A stretch of 64,000 nt of DNA from an uncultured Planctomycetaceae bacterium (GTDB taxonomy: Bacteria > Planctomycetota > Planctomycetia > Planctomycetales > Planctomycetaceae): the NCBI GenBank assembly GCA_903858815.1, contig CAIOKE010000133.1, positions 62,001-126,000 on the forward strand, read 5' to 3'. The translations under genes were made by a program, and so were the position numbers. The notes under the pieces are model-generated. The model saw only the letters and a program-made list of their open reading frames with translations, was not told the DNA's origin and ran no database searches. Of the stretch, positions 7,512 through 18,700 are shown piece after piece (the stretch's first letter is position 1; each line of letters opens with the position of its first letter).

Positions 7512-9221
7512 ATGGGACTGTCGCTCGAGGAGATCTTTGAAGAGTTTGCAGATCTGGACCGTGAGGACCAGTCGAAGTATCTGCTGGAACTGGGCGACGG
7601 GTTGCCGGATTTTCCGTCCGCTCTGCGTACTGACTCCAACCGCGTGTATGGTTGTCAGAGTCAGGTCTGGCTGTCGGCTGACGTTGCCGGCTCGGGCGAA
7701 ACTGCCCGGTTGAGAATCCTTGCAGACAGCGATTCGAATATCGTCCGCGGCCTGATTGCTATTCTGCAGTCGGCCTATGATGGGCTGACTGCAGCGGAAA
7801 TCCTGACTTTCGACATTCAGGCTGTCTTTCGACAGCTCAACCTGCAGCAGCACATCTCGCCACAGCGAAGAAACGGTCTGCGCGGGATGGTCGAGCGGAT
7901 TCAGTCAATCGCCGGTCGGCATGCGGTCATCGCCTCTGCTCTGGCCGCCGAAAACGTCAGTCAGTCTGCCCCCCTGCCAATCTGCCCGGCTCCCCGATTT
8001 GATGCACTCCACGTCCGCCGACAATTCCCGGTGCTGAACAGGCCACTGGGAGATGGACTGTTCCCGGTCTATCTCGACAGCGGTGCATCCGCCCAAAAAC
8101 CTGCCTGCGTTATCGCAAAGGAGCGGGAAGTCGAAGAGCAGTACTACGCTAATGCTCATCGTGGTACGTATCAGTTCGGAGTTCGGATCGACGAAGAATT
8201 CGAGTCTGCCAGACAACTGATCGCAGATTTTATCGGCGCTCAGTCGGCCCATGAAATCGTCTTTACCGCCGGAACAACTGTCGGACTCAACATGATTGCA
8301 TCCGGCTGGGCTGCTCCGCGTCTTCAGCCCGGCGACGAGATCCTGACTACGGTGATGGAGCATCACGCAAACTTTGTCCCGTGGCAGCAGGTCGCGATTC
8401 GGACTGGGGCCCAACTGAAGCTTATGCCTCTGACACCCGATGGCAGGCTGGATGCAACTGCATTTGATACCGCATTCACAGAACGCACAAAGGTGGTGGC
8501 CGTCACAGCGATGTCCAATATGCTCGGCACCATCAATCCCATCCGAGAAATTGCTCGTCGCTGTCGTCGCGTCGGAGCCTGCCTCGTCGTCGACGGTGCT
8601 CAGAGTGTTCCCCATTTTCCAACCAGCGTAGCGGCTGACGATATCGACTTCCTGGTCTTCAGCGGTCATAAGACCTACGGCCCAACAGGCGTAGGTGTGC
8701 TGTACGGACGTCGGTCACGGCTGGAAGAAATGGAGCCCGTGATCTTTGGCGGACACATGATTTCTGAGGTGACTATCGATCGCTCCGTATGGTCCAGCCC
8801 TCCGGCAAAGTTTGAAGCAGGCACGATGCCGATCGTGCAGGTCATCGGCCTGGGAGCAGCAATTCGCTGGCTTCAGCAGATTGGGCTTGCAGCAGTGCAC
8901 CAGCACGAGGAAGAGCTCACGCGACAGCTTTACGCGGGTCTTCGCGAAATACCCGACCTGCAGATCTTTGGCCCGGCACCTGAACACCGGGGGGGCATCA
9001 TCAGTTTCCGTATGGCCGGAATCCATCCTGAAGATCTGGCGGCGATACTTGATGTCCATGGCGTGTTCACTCGACACGGACATCACTGTACGATGCCACT
9101 TCATAACTATCTGAACATTTCCGGCTCAACGCGAGTCAGTTTCGGCGCCTACAACACCAGTGAAGATGTGCAGGCGTTTCTCCGCGCGCTTCACAAAGCT
9201 CGACAACAGCTGCTGCCTTAA
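7512..9221 (+). CDS. sufS: SufE-SufS fusion: sulfur acceptor plus cysteine desulfurase
   Basis: A 569-residue single chain. Residues 1 to about 140 are a SufE domain with the sulfur-accepting Cys48 in VYGCQSQVW. Residues about 165-569 are a class V PLP-dependent cysteine desulfurase of SufS type, with PLP lysine Lys387 in SGHKTYGPTG and catalytic Cys526 in TRHGHHC. In most bacteria SufE and SufS are separate proteins that pass persulfide between them; here donor and acceptor are covalently tied. No other suf genes are in the window. With Mrp immediately upstream it should supply sulfur and then carry clusters. Both active-site cysteines are present, so the fusion looks functional. Confidence 0.93.
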   Translation: MGLSLEEIFEEFADLDREDQSKYLLELGDGLPDFPSALRTDSNRVYGCQSQVWLSADVAGSGETARLRILADSDSNIVRGLIAILQSAYDGLTAAEILTFDIQAVFRQLNLQQHISPQRRNGLRGMVERIQSIAGRHAVIASALAAENVSQSAPLPICPAPRFDALHVRRQFPVLNRPLGDGLFPVYLDSGASAQKPACVIAKEREVEEQYYANAHRGTYQFGVRIDEEFESARQLIADFIGAQSAHEIVFTAGTTVGLNMIASGWAAPRLQPGDEILTTVMEHHANFVPWQQVAIRTGAQLKLMPLTPDGRLDATAFDTAFTERTKVVAVTAMSNMLGTINPIREIARRCRRVGACLVVDGAQSVPHFPTSVAADDIDFLVFSGHKTYGPTGVGVLYGRRSRLEEMEPVIFGGHMISEVTIDRSVWSSPPAKFEAGTMPIVQVIGLGAAIRWLQQIGLAAVHQHEEELTRQLYAGLREIPDLQIFGPAPEHRGGIISFRMAGIHPEDLAAILDVHGVFTRHGHHCTMPLHNYLNISGSTRVSFGAYNTSEDVQAFLRALHKARQQLLP

Positions 9222-9249
9222 AACTGACTGCGTTCCCCCATCACAGAAC

Positions 9250-9276
9250 AATCGGGCAGTTGCTCGCTGCCCGATT
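9250..9276. terminator. hairpin between convergent genes, possible bidirectional terminator
   Basis: A perfect 10-bp inverted repeat (AATCGGGCAG at 9250-9259 and its complement at 9267-9276) with a 7-base loop, in the 76-base gap between the SufE-SufS gene and the convergent oxidoreductase gene. Neither side has a long T-run, so termination efficiency is uncertain. Confidence 0.55.
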
Positions 9277-9297
9277 CAGGTGCTGGTCTACTCGCTG

Positions 9298-10629
9298 TCA
9301 GACTCCCGGAACTTCAAAGCCACTGCGATAGGACTTCGTCAGCAGTCGATCGGCAGCCGGCACATTTGTCCGGAAACTCTCGGCATTCCACTCGATCGTC
9401 ATGCCCGGCAGACGAGCCGCCACATTTCCCAGTTGAACGGTTTCAGTCAGGGGACCCGCATAATCAAACCCGTCCGTTGTTTTCTGTCCGGCAAGTACGG
9501 CATCCACCCATGCGTGCCAGTGGCTGGCACCAGCAACTTCAGGCAGTTTGTAATCTGCAAACCTGTCCGCGGGATACAGCTGTGGCATGCCGACATGCGG
9601 AAGAACCATGGTTCCCCCCTCGCCGATAAACAGCGAACCAGCCGCCGGAAGCTGCCTTTCGGTCGGCATTCCTGCAAGCTCTGCGGGTGGTTTCAGACCA
9701 CCATCACGCCAAACCACTTCAATTGGTCCCGTTGTGTACTTTGTTCCCCGAAACTTCCACGTAACGGTCTCCGGACCTGGCCAGACCTCAGTAGTCGTCC
9801 CCGAGTTTTCCGCATGAATACTGATGGGATGGCGAATACCAAGGGCTGTGAACACCGGATCCAGAATATGACAGCCAAAATCACCAAGTGCGCCTGAACC
9901 AAAATCCTGCCAGTCACGCCACTTGAATGGATGGTAGACGTCTGCGGCAAAAGGACGTTCCTGTGCTGCCCCCAGCCAGAGATCCCAGTTCACACTGGCC
10001 GGAACTTCTGCAGTGGCCGGCCGATCTGTCCGCTGGCAGTACTGCCGTCCCTGCACCCCTACCCATGAATGCACCGCCTGCACTTTTCCAATCGCACCAT
10101 CCTGAATCAGACGGACTCCCAGACGGTACTCTTTCGCAGAATGAATCTGATTCCCCATCTGAGTAATCACGCCGACTTTCGCCGCCATCTGGTTCAGCTG
10201 ACGAGCCTCCCAAACGGTGTGCGTCAGAGGCTTCTGGCAGTAAACATGCTTCCCCATCTTCATCGCTGCCATTGCCACGGGAGCATGCATGTGATCTGGA
10301 GTCGAAACAATCACTGCATCGAACCCGGTGCCAAGCTGTTCAAACATTTCACGATAATCAGCCCAGTGCTTCACTCCCGGATACGCGGCATCCGCCTTAT
10401 CAAAACGCGAAGAATCAATGTCACAGAAGCCTGCAAAATGCACGCCAGCGTGAGTCCCGATATTGTTCAGGTCCGACCAGCCCATACCGTTCACGCCAAC
10501 TGCCGCAACATTCAGCTGCCTGCGGCGAGTGGCAGCCCGCAGCACCCCCGGTGCCCCAAGCAGACCGGAAAGAGCCACAGACTGCTTCAGAAACTGACGG
10601 CGACCGGAGGACTGAGAATTGCGAGACAT
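9298..10629 (-). CDS. Gfo/Idh/MocA-family oxidoreductase with Tat-type leader
   Basis: A 443-residue NAD(P)-dependent sugar or polyol dehydrogenase-like protein. The N-terminus (SGRRQFLKQSVALSG...) is a twin-arginine leader, so it is probably exported folded with its cofactor. The Rossmann domain starts near residue 40 (NVAAVGVNGMG), and the motif HVYCQKPLTHTVWEARQLN is the family's EKP-type catalytic region with Gln in place of Glu. The C-terminal half is the alpha/beta domain. Start at the ATG 10629. Such secreted paralogues are typical of planctomycetes. It stands beside, and divergent from, the PSCyt1/sulfatase block. The substrate is unknown. Confidence 0.88.
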   Translation of the reverse strand: MSRNSQSSGRRQFLKQSVALSGLLGAPGVLRAATRRRQLNVAAVGVNGMGWSDLNNIGTHAGVHFAGFCDIDSSRFDKADAAYPGVKHWADYREMFEQLGTGFDAVIVSTPDHMHAPVAMAAMKMGKHVYCQKPLTHTVWEARQLNQMAAKVGVITQMGNQIHSAKEYRLGVRLIQDGAIGKVQAVHSWVGVQGRQYCQRTDRPATAEVPASVNWDLWLGAAQERPFAADVYHPFKWRDWQDFGSGALGDFGCHILDPVFTALGIRHPISIHAENSGTTTEVWPGPETVTWKFRGTKYTTGPIEVVWRDGGLKPPAELAGMPTERQLPAAGSLFIGEGGTMVLPHVGMPQLYPADRFADYKLPEVAGASHWHAWVDAVLAGQKTTDGFDYAGPLTETVQLGNVAARLPGMTIEWNAESFRTNVPAADRLLTKSYRSGFEVPGV

Positions 10630-10903
10630 CGATACGACTCCGTGGCAGGATGCAGCCAACAGTAAGTGACTGCGGCGAGCAGAAAACACAGACGCGTCCC
10701 TAGTCTTTCCGGAATGACAGCAAAACACAAGCGCAGACCGCGATTAACGACATCTCCTGGTGTGAACAGACCATCTCCAAAAGTGGCTCATTGTGGGTGG
10801 CGAATTGCCCACGCCTGCTGATACCATACTGGCTTGTTGACCTCTCCCGCTCCGCCGTCAATGTCCCCCCCCCAGTCCCGGTCACCCTCAGGCAGAATCT
10901 GTC

Positions 10904-13900
10904 ATGCTGGCTCATCAAAATCGAATCCGCTCGCATGTCCACATCGGTGTCACACACTACCTGTTGGGACTTCTCTGCGCCATGGCATCTGTTTCCACCT
11001 GCGCTGCAAATCCCCCGGACACCATCCAGTTCAACCGCGATATTCGCCCCATACTGGCTGCCAACTGCCTTGAATGTCACGGCTTCGATGCTCGTACCAG
11101 AAAAGCGGATCTGCGACTTGATACCCCTGAAGGAGCCCGGACCGAACACGACGGACGCGCTGCAGTTCGCGCCGGCCAACCGGAATCCAGTGAACTCATC
11201 TCGCGAATTGAATCGGCGGATCCCGAACTGCAGATGCCCCCGCCGGAAACCGGAAAACTGCTCACCACTCAACAAAAACTGCTGCTGCGACGCTGGATTC
11301 AGGAAGGTGCTGTCTGGCAGAAGCACTGGTCATTTGAAGCCCCGGTACAGTCTCCGCTGCCAAACGTATCTCAACCTGACTGGGTCCGCCAGCCCTTTGA
11401 CACATTCATTCTGCATCGCCTTGATCAGGCTGGTCTGCAGCCGCAACCTGAAGCTGATCGCAGCACTCTGATTCGCCGAGTCTCATTCATCCTGACTGGA
11501 CTTCCGCCTGCTGTTGCGGAACTCGACCAGTATCTTGCTGATCAGTCTCCGGACGCCTACGAACAGATGGTTGAACGCTGCCTGCAGTCTCCCCGATACG
11601 GCGAAGAGCAGGCTCGGCACTGGCTGGATGTCGCTCGCTACGCCGATACCCACGGACTGCATCTTGATAACGAACGCGAAATGTGGGCATGGCGTGACTG
11701 GGTCATCAGTGCTTTCAATCAGAATCTTCCATTTGACCAGTTCACCACGTGGCAGCTTGCCGGAGATCTGTTGCCCAACCCAACGCTCGAACAGAAAGTC
11801 GCTACGGGGTTCAATCGCTGTAATGTGACGACCAGTGAGGGCGGAGCCATCAACGAGGAATGGCTGTACCGTTACGCCGTCGATCGCACCAGCACAACCA
11901 TGCAGACGTGGATGGGCCTGACAGCCGGTTGTGCGGTCTGTCATGACCACAAATATGACCCTATCACCTCGCGCGACTTCTATTCCATGTACGCCTTCTT
12001 CTATTCGGCGGCAGACCCGGGGATGGACGGCAACATCAGTCGGACTCAGCCGTTCCTGAAAGTTGCGACACCGGACCAGCAGAGGCTGCTCGATGCTGCG
12101 CTGGCACAACTGAAGGACGCCGATGCAGCCCTCGAACAGTCACTGGACGCAGCGGAAGCAGCCGGCATGCTGACTGACGAACCGGCAGACCCGCAGGCAG
12201 AACGGTTTATCAGTGATCTGATTCTCGACGATGTCCTGCCACCCGGTTCACGAACTCGCAACACGTCCCGCAATGATCCGGTCTGGGTCCGTTCAGCACG
12301 CTCCGGCGAACAGACGGACGCGAGGTCACTCGAACTGGCGTATGGAGCCGGCTACGATCTGACAATCGATCTCACCCTGATTCCAGTTCCTGTCCCTGCT
12401 GCTGGTACGCTGTCTGTGGATATCAGGATAGACCCCCATCATCCACCTCGCAGCGTGCGAGTTCAGTACGACGATGGACGGCCTCATCGGTTTGTCTGGA
12501 CTGATACTGAAGATGCAGCAGGTGGCAAGCGCGAGGGTCGCCTGCCCAGCCCTGGAGTCTGGCACACTCTTGACATACCTCTCGCCAAAACCGGTTCAGC
12601 CGCAGGCTCCCGGATTAAAAGCCTTGTTCTCAGCCAGGACGGCGGTCGAGTATTCGTTGACAGCGTCAGAATCTCCGGGCAACTGCCGGCTGGTCGCGAC
12701 CCCCGCGCCTCGTTCACAGCATGGTGGCAGATGTCGAAGGGTACAAATCCCGACGGGATTTCCCCTGAACTTCAGAAACTGCTGAATGTCGGCCCTTCAG
12801 AAACTGCCGACGCTGCTCAGGTTAAGCAGCTGAAGCAATTCTGGAGACGAGTGGTGCAGCGATCCTCAGATTCGCCAGTCGCAGCGCTGCGACAGGTCCA
12901 GTGGCAAGCCCACGTTCACCATGCCGCACTGCTTGATGAAGTGCCCGGAACGTTTATGTTCACGGATCTGCCAAATCCTCGCGATGCCTTCGTGATGGAA
13001 CGGGGGCAGTACGATAAGCCGGGGGCAAAAGTCGAACCCGGGGTACCGGCTGAATTCCCGCCCCTTCGCAGTGATTCCGGAGCAGTGCTGCAGGAACGTC
13101 GAGCCAACCGCCTTGACCTCGCACGATGGTTCACAGCTGCCGAAAACCCTCTGACAGCTCGAGTGACAGTGAATCGTATCTGGCAACAGGTGTTTGGTAC
13201 CGGCCTTGTCCGAACCAGCGATGATTTCGGTACTCGCGGCGATCCGCCAAGCCACCCCGAGCTGCTGGACTGGCTGGCGGTCGAGTTTCGTAATTCCGGC
13301 TGGGATCAGAAGCAGCTCTATCGTATGCTGCTGTCTTCAGCAACTTTTCGACAGCAGTCAACGGCGACTGAGCTGGCTTTGCAGCGGGATTTCGATAATC
13401 GGTTGCTGTCGCGAGGCAGCAGATTTCGCCTCGACGCTGAACAGCTCCGAGACAATGTACTGTTCGTCAGCGGACTTCTGAATCCTGCCATGGGCGGGCG
13501 GGGAGTCATGCCGTATCAACCTCCGGATATCTGGGAACCGGTAGGCTACGAAAACAGCAATACCCGGTTCTATCTGCAGGAGCATGGCAGTGCCCTGTAT
13601 CGCAGAAGTATTTACTGCTTCGTCAAACGTACGGCTCCGCCCCCGTTTATGACAAATTTTGATGCTCCCAATCGCGAACAGTTCTGCAGTCGTCGCGAAC
13701 GCAGCAATACACCATTACAGGCGTTACAGCTGATGAATGATATACAGCACTTTGAAGCTGCTCGTGTGCTCGCTCAGCGACTGCTGGAAGCACCGGGTGA
13801 CGATAACGCCCGGATCACGCTGCTGCTGCGAATCGTGCTTGCCCGCAGCCCGGCAGCAGACGAACTGCACATTCTGAAAAAAGCTCTCGAAGCCCAGCGT

Positions 13901-14053
13901 CAACACTTCACTGCTCATCCGGAAAATGCGACTCGTGTCATCCGGAACGGTGAGGCTCCCGTTGCGGACAACCGGCCCCACGCGGAATTGGCCGCATGGA
14001 CCATGCTCTCCAGTCTCGTTCTGAATCTTGATGAAACCGTCTGTCGTAACTGA
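10904..14053 (+). CDS. PSCyt1-DUF1549-DUF1553 (PSD1) planctomycete cytochrome-type protein A
   Basis: A 1049-residue exported protein. After a signal peptide (to about residue 35) comes PSCyt1 with the CLECHG haem motif near residue 55 and the PPP..L.... WI.EGA ending. DUF1549 follows, with RHWLDVARYADTHG and a second motif CAVCHDHKYDP. A middle spacer with beta-rich sequence comes next, then DUF1553 (VNRIWQQVFGTGLVRTSDDFG, and SIYCFVKRTAPPPFMTNFD). The function of this family is unproven; it is usually discussed with extracytoplasmic polysaccharide use, and the CxxCH motifs suggest haem-linked redox work. The sulfatase ATG lies 16 bases past its stop, so the two are probably cotranscribed. 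A run of nine C residues at 10865-10873 sits in the upstream region. Confidence 0.92.
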   Translation: MLAHQNRIRSHVHIGVTHYLLGLLCAMASVSTCAANPPDTIQFNRDIRPILAANCLECHGFDARTRKADLRLDTPEGARTEHDGRAAVRAGQPESSELISRIESADPELQMPPPETGKLLTTQQKLLLRRWIQEGAVWQKHWSFEAPVQSPLPNVSQPDWVRQPFDTFILHRLDQAGLQPQPEADRSTLIRRVSFILTGLPPAVAELDQYLADQSPDAYEQMVERCLQSPRYGEEQARHWLDVARYADTHGLHLDNEREMWAWRDWVISAFNQNLPFDQFTTWQLAGDLLPNPTLEQKVATGFNRCNVTTSEGGAINEEWLYRYAVDRTSTTMQTWMGLTAGCAVCHDHKYDPITSRDFYSMYAFFYSAADPGMDGNISRTQPFLKVATPDQQRLLDAALAQLKDADAALEQSLDAAEAAGMLTDEPADPQAERFISDLILDDVLPPGSRTRNTSRNDPVWVRSARSGEQTDARSLELAYGAGYDLTIDLTLIPVPVPAAGTLSVDIRIDPHHPPRSVRVQYDDGRPHRFVWTDTEDAAGGKREGRLPSPGVWHTLDIPLAKTGSAAGSRIKSLVLSQDGGRVFVDSVRISGQLPAGRDPRASFTAWWQMSKGTNPDGISPELQKLLNVGPSETADAAQVKQLKQFWRRVVQRSSDSPVAALRQVQWQAHVHHAALLDEVPGTFMFTDLPNPRDAFVMERGQYDKPGAKVEPGVPAEFPPLRSDSGAVLQERRANRLDLARWFTAAENPLTARVTVNRIWQQVFGTGLVRTSDDFGTRGDPPSHPELLDWLAVEFRNSGWDQKQLYRMLLSSATFRQQSTATELALQRDFDNRLLSRGSRFRLDAEQLRDNVLFVSGLLNPAMGGRGVMPYQPPDIWEPVGYENSNTRFYLQEHGSALYRRSIYCFVKRTAPPPFMTNFDAPNREQFCSRRERSNTPLQALQLMNDIQHFEAARVLAQRLLEAPGDDNARITLLLRIVLARSPAADELHILKKALEAQRQHFTAHPENATRVIRNGEAPVADNRPHAELAAWTMLSSLVLNLDETVCRN

Positions 14054-14069
14054 CTCAGAAAGTTCCTGT

Positions 14070-15683
14070 ATGTTCCGTCGCAGTTTGCTGCTGACTGGCC
14101 TTCTGGCCTGCATCGCCACTTCTCAGAACTGTCCAGCCCAGACGCCCGAGGACAAAACAACCGATCGACGTCCGAATATTGTCTTTATCTTCTGCGACGA
14201 CCTCACGTGCCAGGCAATCAGTGCCTACGGGGAAAATCGACATCTGCTGGAAACGCCGAATATTGATCGGCTTGCTGCTCAGGGGGCCCGCTTCGATCGC
14301 TGCCTCGTCACAAACTCCATCTGTGGCCCCAGTCGAGCGACCATCCTGACCGGAAAATACTCTCACAGAAACGGCTTCTACAACAACAGCAACTGCACCT
14401 TCGACGGTTCACAGACAACCTTTCCAAAACTTCTGCGGGCTGCCGGCTATCAAACCGCTATGATTGGTAAATGGCACCTTGTTTCTGACCCAACCGGCTT
14501 TGACTACTGGCACATCCTGCCGGGACAGGGCCTGTACTATAATCCACCGATGATTCGCAATGGCGAAAAAGTCAAACTGGAAGGCTACACAACCGATCTG
14601 GTTTCTGATTTGTCCATTGACTGGCTGAAACAGCGAGATCGTTCGAAACCCTTCCTTTTGATGAGTCAGCACAAGGCCCCGCACCGCGAATGGGCACCTG
14701 CACTGCGGCATCTTGGCTGGGATAATGATCGCGTTTATCCCGAACCTCCCACACTGTTCGATGATTTCGCCGGACGCAGTCGCGCCGTAGCAGATCACGA
14801 TATGGGCATCGACAGAACTTTTACGGACCTCGATGCCAAGCTGCGCCCCGCCCCCAACATGACTGAACAGCAGTTGCAGCAGTGGAACGCCTACTACGAA
14901 CCTCGCAATCAAAAATTCCGCACTGCCAACCCACAGGGCCGGGACCTCGTCCGCTGGAGATACAATCGCTATATGCACGACTATCTCGCCTGCGTCAAAG
15001 CTGTTGATGAAAACGTGGGACGACTGATGCAGGCACTTGAGGAGGATGGTTCCGCCAGCAACACTCTGGTGGTGTTCTCCAGTGATCAGGGATTCTTCCT
15101 TGGTGAACACGGATGGTTCGACAAACGCTGGATCTTTGAAGAATCACTGCGGACGCCACTGATGGTTCGCTGGCCCGGAGTCGTCAAGCCGGGAACAGTA
15201 CAGAAGGAAATCGTCTCCCTCGTGGACTTTGCCCAGACTTTTCTTCAGGTTGCCGGCATCGAACAGCCAGCCGATATGCAGGGCCGAAGTCTTCTGCCGA
15301 TTCTGCAGGGGCATACGCCCGCAGACTGGCGTACCAGTCTGTATTACCACTATTACGAGTTTCCTGTTCCACATCGGGTTCGCCCGCACACAGGTGTGAT
15401 CACTGATCGCTACAAACTGGTGCACTACTACAAACCGGACATCGATGAGTGGGAGTTGCTGGATCGCCAGACAAACCCGGAAGAAACCCGGAACTACTAT
15501 AACGATCCGGCCTACGCCGATGTTGTGAAGGAACTGCAGGCCGAACTGCAGCGACTGAGAGAGCAGGTTGGCGACACGGCAGAAACACCTCGATCCGCCT
15601 ATGGCAATCAGCCTTTTGAAGGGGAGCCAGTGAAGGACGGCAAGAAGCCGAACTCTGAAAAGAAACGCGCCAAACAAAACTAA
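14070..15683 (+). CDS. exported Cys-type sulfatase
   Basis: A 537-residue type I sulfatase. A signal peptide (about residues 1-24) is followed by RPNIVFIFCDDL, which supplies metal-binding aspartates. The signature Cys85-x-Pro87-Ser88-Arg89 (ICGPSRATILTGK) gives the cysteine that must be converted to formylglycine. A later SSDQGFFLGEHGWFDKRW segment supplies further metal ligands. The C-terminal part (VITDRYKLVHYYKPD, then LLDRQTNPEET) is typical of heparan- or carrageenan-type sulfatases, but the substrate cannot be read. The ATG at 14070 starts the signal peptide; an upstream ATG at 14028 overlaps the previous gene. It is sandwiched between two PSCyt1/PSD1 genes on the same strand. No maturase (anSME) gene is in the window. 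Confidence 0.93.
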   Translation: MFRRSLLLTGLLACIATSQNCPAQTPEDKTTDRRPNIVFIFCDDLTCQAISAYGENRHLLETPNIDRLAAQGARFDRCLVTNSICGPSRATILTGKYSHRNGFYNNSNCTFDGSQTTFPKLLRAAGYQTAMIGKWHLVSDPTGFDYWHILPGQGLYYNPPMIRNGEKVKLEGYTTDLVSDLSIDWLKQRDRSKPFLLMSQHKAPHREWAPALRHLGWDNDRVYPEPPTLFDDFAGRSRAVADHDMGIDRTFTDLDAKLRPAPNMTEQQLQQWNAYYEPRNQKFRTANPQGRDLVRWRYNRYMHDYLACVKAVDENVGRLMQALEEDGSASNTLVVFSSDQGFFLGEHGWFDKRWIFEESLRTPLMVRWPGVVKPGTVQKEIVSLVDFAQTFLQVAGIEQPADMQGRSLLPILQGHTPADWRTSLYYHYYEFPVPHRVRPHTGVITDRYKLVHYYKPDIDEWELLDRQTNPEETRNYYNDPAYADVVKELQAELQRLREQVGDTAETPRSAYGNQPFEGEPVKDGKKPNSEKKRAKQN

Positions 15684-15702
15684 GTTTCGTTTGAGATTTC
15701 GC

Positions 15703-18700
15703 ATGTCAGTATACATCCGCTGCATCCTGCTCCTGCTGACACTGCCTGTGCATTCAGCAGCACAGACAACCACTACCGATTTTGAGCGGGAGGTGGCCCC
15801 AATACTTCTGAATCGCTGCATTGAATGTCACCAGTCTGCAAACCCAGCTGGTGGACTTTCACTGCAGACAGCGACAGCACAGCAACAGGGCGGTGACAGT
15901 GGGCCTGCCGTCAGGCCAGGTGATGCTGACGGCAGCTTGCTGATCAGTCGTGTGCTGGCAGGGGAAATGCCGCCACCAGCGAACGGGCACGAACGTGCTC
16001 TGCCGCCCGCAGAGGCCGAAACTCTGCGTCGCTGGGTGACTGAAGGCGCGAAATTCCCAGCGGGTCGAGTCCTTGATCTGTTTGAAAAAACTTCGGCCTT
16101 CCGTGGTGGTCGGGACTGGTGGTCCTTTCAGCCCCTCAGCACCACTGCACCTCCGGAACCAGTATCCATCCCATGGGCAACATGGAGGCAGCATCCCATC
16201 GATCGATTCCTTGCCGCAGGCCTGCAGCGCAGCCAGTTGTCTCCCGCTCCACCAGCGACACCTCGTGAATTGACCCGTCGACTGTACTGGGATTTGACCG
16301 GGTTACCTCCACAGTCCTCCGATACAGAGCTCGCCATCAGTATGGAGCAGGCAGGTGCACGAACGCTGACAGCGCCCCAGTATCAACAGCTGGTGGATCG
16401 CCTGCTGGCGTCATCAGCCTACGGCGAGCGCTGGGCCCGACACTGGCTGGATGTTGTCCGGTATGCAGACACCAGCGGATATGAACGTGATCAGCCCAAG
16501 CCATTTGCGTGGAAGTACCGGGACTGGGTCGTGCAGGCACTCAACGCCGACCTGCCGTGGGACCAGTTTGTCCGCCTGCAGCTGGCCGGCGATGAAGTTC
16601 CCGATCGCAGCGAGCAGACGGTCATTGCCACAGGCTTTCTGCGACTGGGAACATGGAACGATGAGCCAAACGATCCGGAAGATTATGTCTATGAACGCCT
16701 CGAAGACCTCGTGCATACGACGGCCTCAGCGTTTCTTGGTCTGACAGTCAAATGCGCTCGCTGTCATGACCACAAATTTGATCCAATCCCGCAGGCGGAT
16801 TACTACCAGTTTGCCGCTGCATTCTGGCCGGGACCGCTGAGACCCGGCAACCGTACTCTCCTCGGCGGCCCTGACGCCACGGCTCTGGGATTCACTGACG
16901 TACTTGGCTGGACTGACATGACACGGCAGCCCGAGCCCCTGCAGATTCTGAAAAATGGAGAACGAGACAAGCCACTCCGGTCAGTTTCAGCCGGCCCGCT
17001 CAGCTGCCTGCCACAGGCGGGACAGAATCCTTTTGTCATCGCGCACACGGCATCGACCACACAACTCAGACTGCAGCTGGCTGACTGGATCGCCAGCCCG
17101 CAGAACTCGCTGGCTGCCCGCGTCATCGTCAATCGCATCTGGATGCATCATTTCGGAGAAGGTCTGGTTCGCAGTACCAGTAACTTCGGATTCACAGGAG
17201 AGCGTCCCAGTCATCCGGAACTGCTTGACTGGCTGGCCGGTGAACTGCTCCGCAGTGGTGGTAGCCTGAAGCATATCCACCGCCTGATTCTTACATCGGA
17301 GGCGTGGCAGCAGTCCGTTCAGCATCCGGATGAATCCCGGTACAACGATATTGATGCCGACAATCGCTGGTTGTGGCGCGGCAATCGCAGACGCCAGGAC
17401 GCTGAATCACTGCGTGATGCAGTTCTTGCAGCGTCCGGTGAACTGGACCTGAAAACGGGTGGTCCGGGATTTGTTCCCACACTCAGTTCAGATGCCCTGG
17501 AAGGCCTGTCCAGAAAAGATGCGGCGTGGACAGCATCACCGGCCGACGAACAGCGACGTCGCAGCCTCTATATGTATCTGCAGCGCAGTCTGCAGCCACC
17601 GATGATGACCACTTTTGACCAGTGTGACACCACGATTTCCTGTGGTCGTCGGGATGTCTCCATCGTCGCCCCTCAGGCGCTGACACTGATGAATAATCAG
17701 TTCCTTCACGAGCGCGCTCAGGCTCTGGCAAAGACAACGATTTCCACCTCCGATCCTGCCGCTCGCGTCCTTAATGTGTGGAAGGCCATCCTGCATCGAG
17801 AACCCTCAGCCGATGAGCTTGCTGAAAGCCTCAGCCATCTTCGGAAGCAGCAACAGCAACTCGCACACTCCCTGCAGCAGCTGACACTGCAGCACAGGCA
17901 CGGTCCCAGCCTGAACGCGGTCAGTCCAGGTGTGGCCGCCGCCTGCCAGCAGATTGCTGCTCCTGCCGACACAATTCCACTACCCCCCGAAGTAAGATTG
18001 TTTCTTGACGCTGAATCCGGCATCCGCAGCACAGAGGATGGGCATCTTGAGTCGTGGCTCAGCCGCGATACGGAAGCTCGTTCCGCAGTGCAGACAATCA
18101 AACAACGACAACCGACACTCGGCAAGCTCCCGGATTCCACGATCCCGGCTGTCGTATTTGATGGTCAGGGCAGTTTTCTGCAGCTTGGTTCCGGACTCCT
18201 GCAGCACGAAAGTCTGACAGTTTTCGCTGTCGCTACAGATCGCGGTGTCGCAGGACACCGTGAGCTGCTGTCGAACTGGAGCGGACGAGATGGAAACTCC
18301 ACAAGCTCGCTGTTCGTCGGACTGACCGCAGACAGGTCATTTCGTTTCAGCGATGATTTTTCCGGTGTCGGTGAACTCCAGCATGGCACTCAGCCGTTCC
18401 TGCTGACAGCCACGAATGGTCCGGCAGGTGCCAGCCTGTTTCAGGGCCTCAGAAAAGCTGTATCCCGTCCTCGTGCACTCCCACAGCGCAGACTGGATAC
18501 GCCGTGGGTCATTGGACAGCAGGGGAACATCGACGGTGAATACTGGAACGGACATCTGAGCCTGTTGATCGTGTTCGGACGCCAGCTGTCGGCAGACGAA
18601 CAACTGGCTGTTCAGACCACGATCAGCCGGAGATTCTCACTGTCGCTCGAAACCCCACCAGCGCAGTCACTGGCAGACCCCGAGCAGCTGGCACTCGCGT

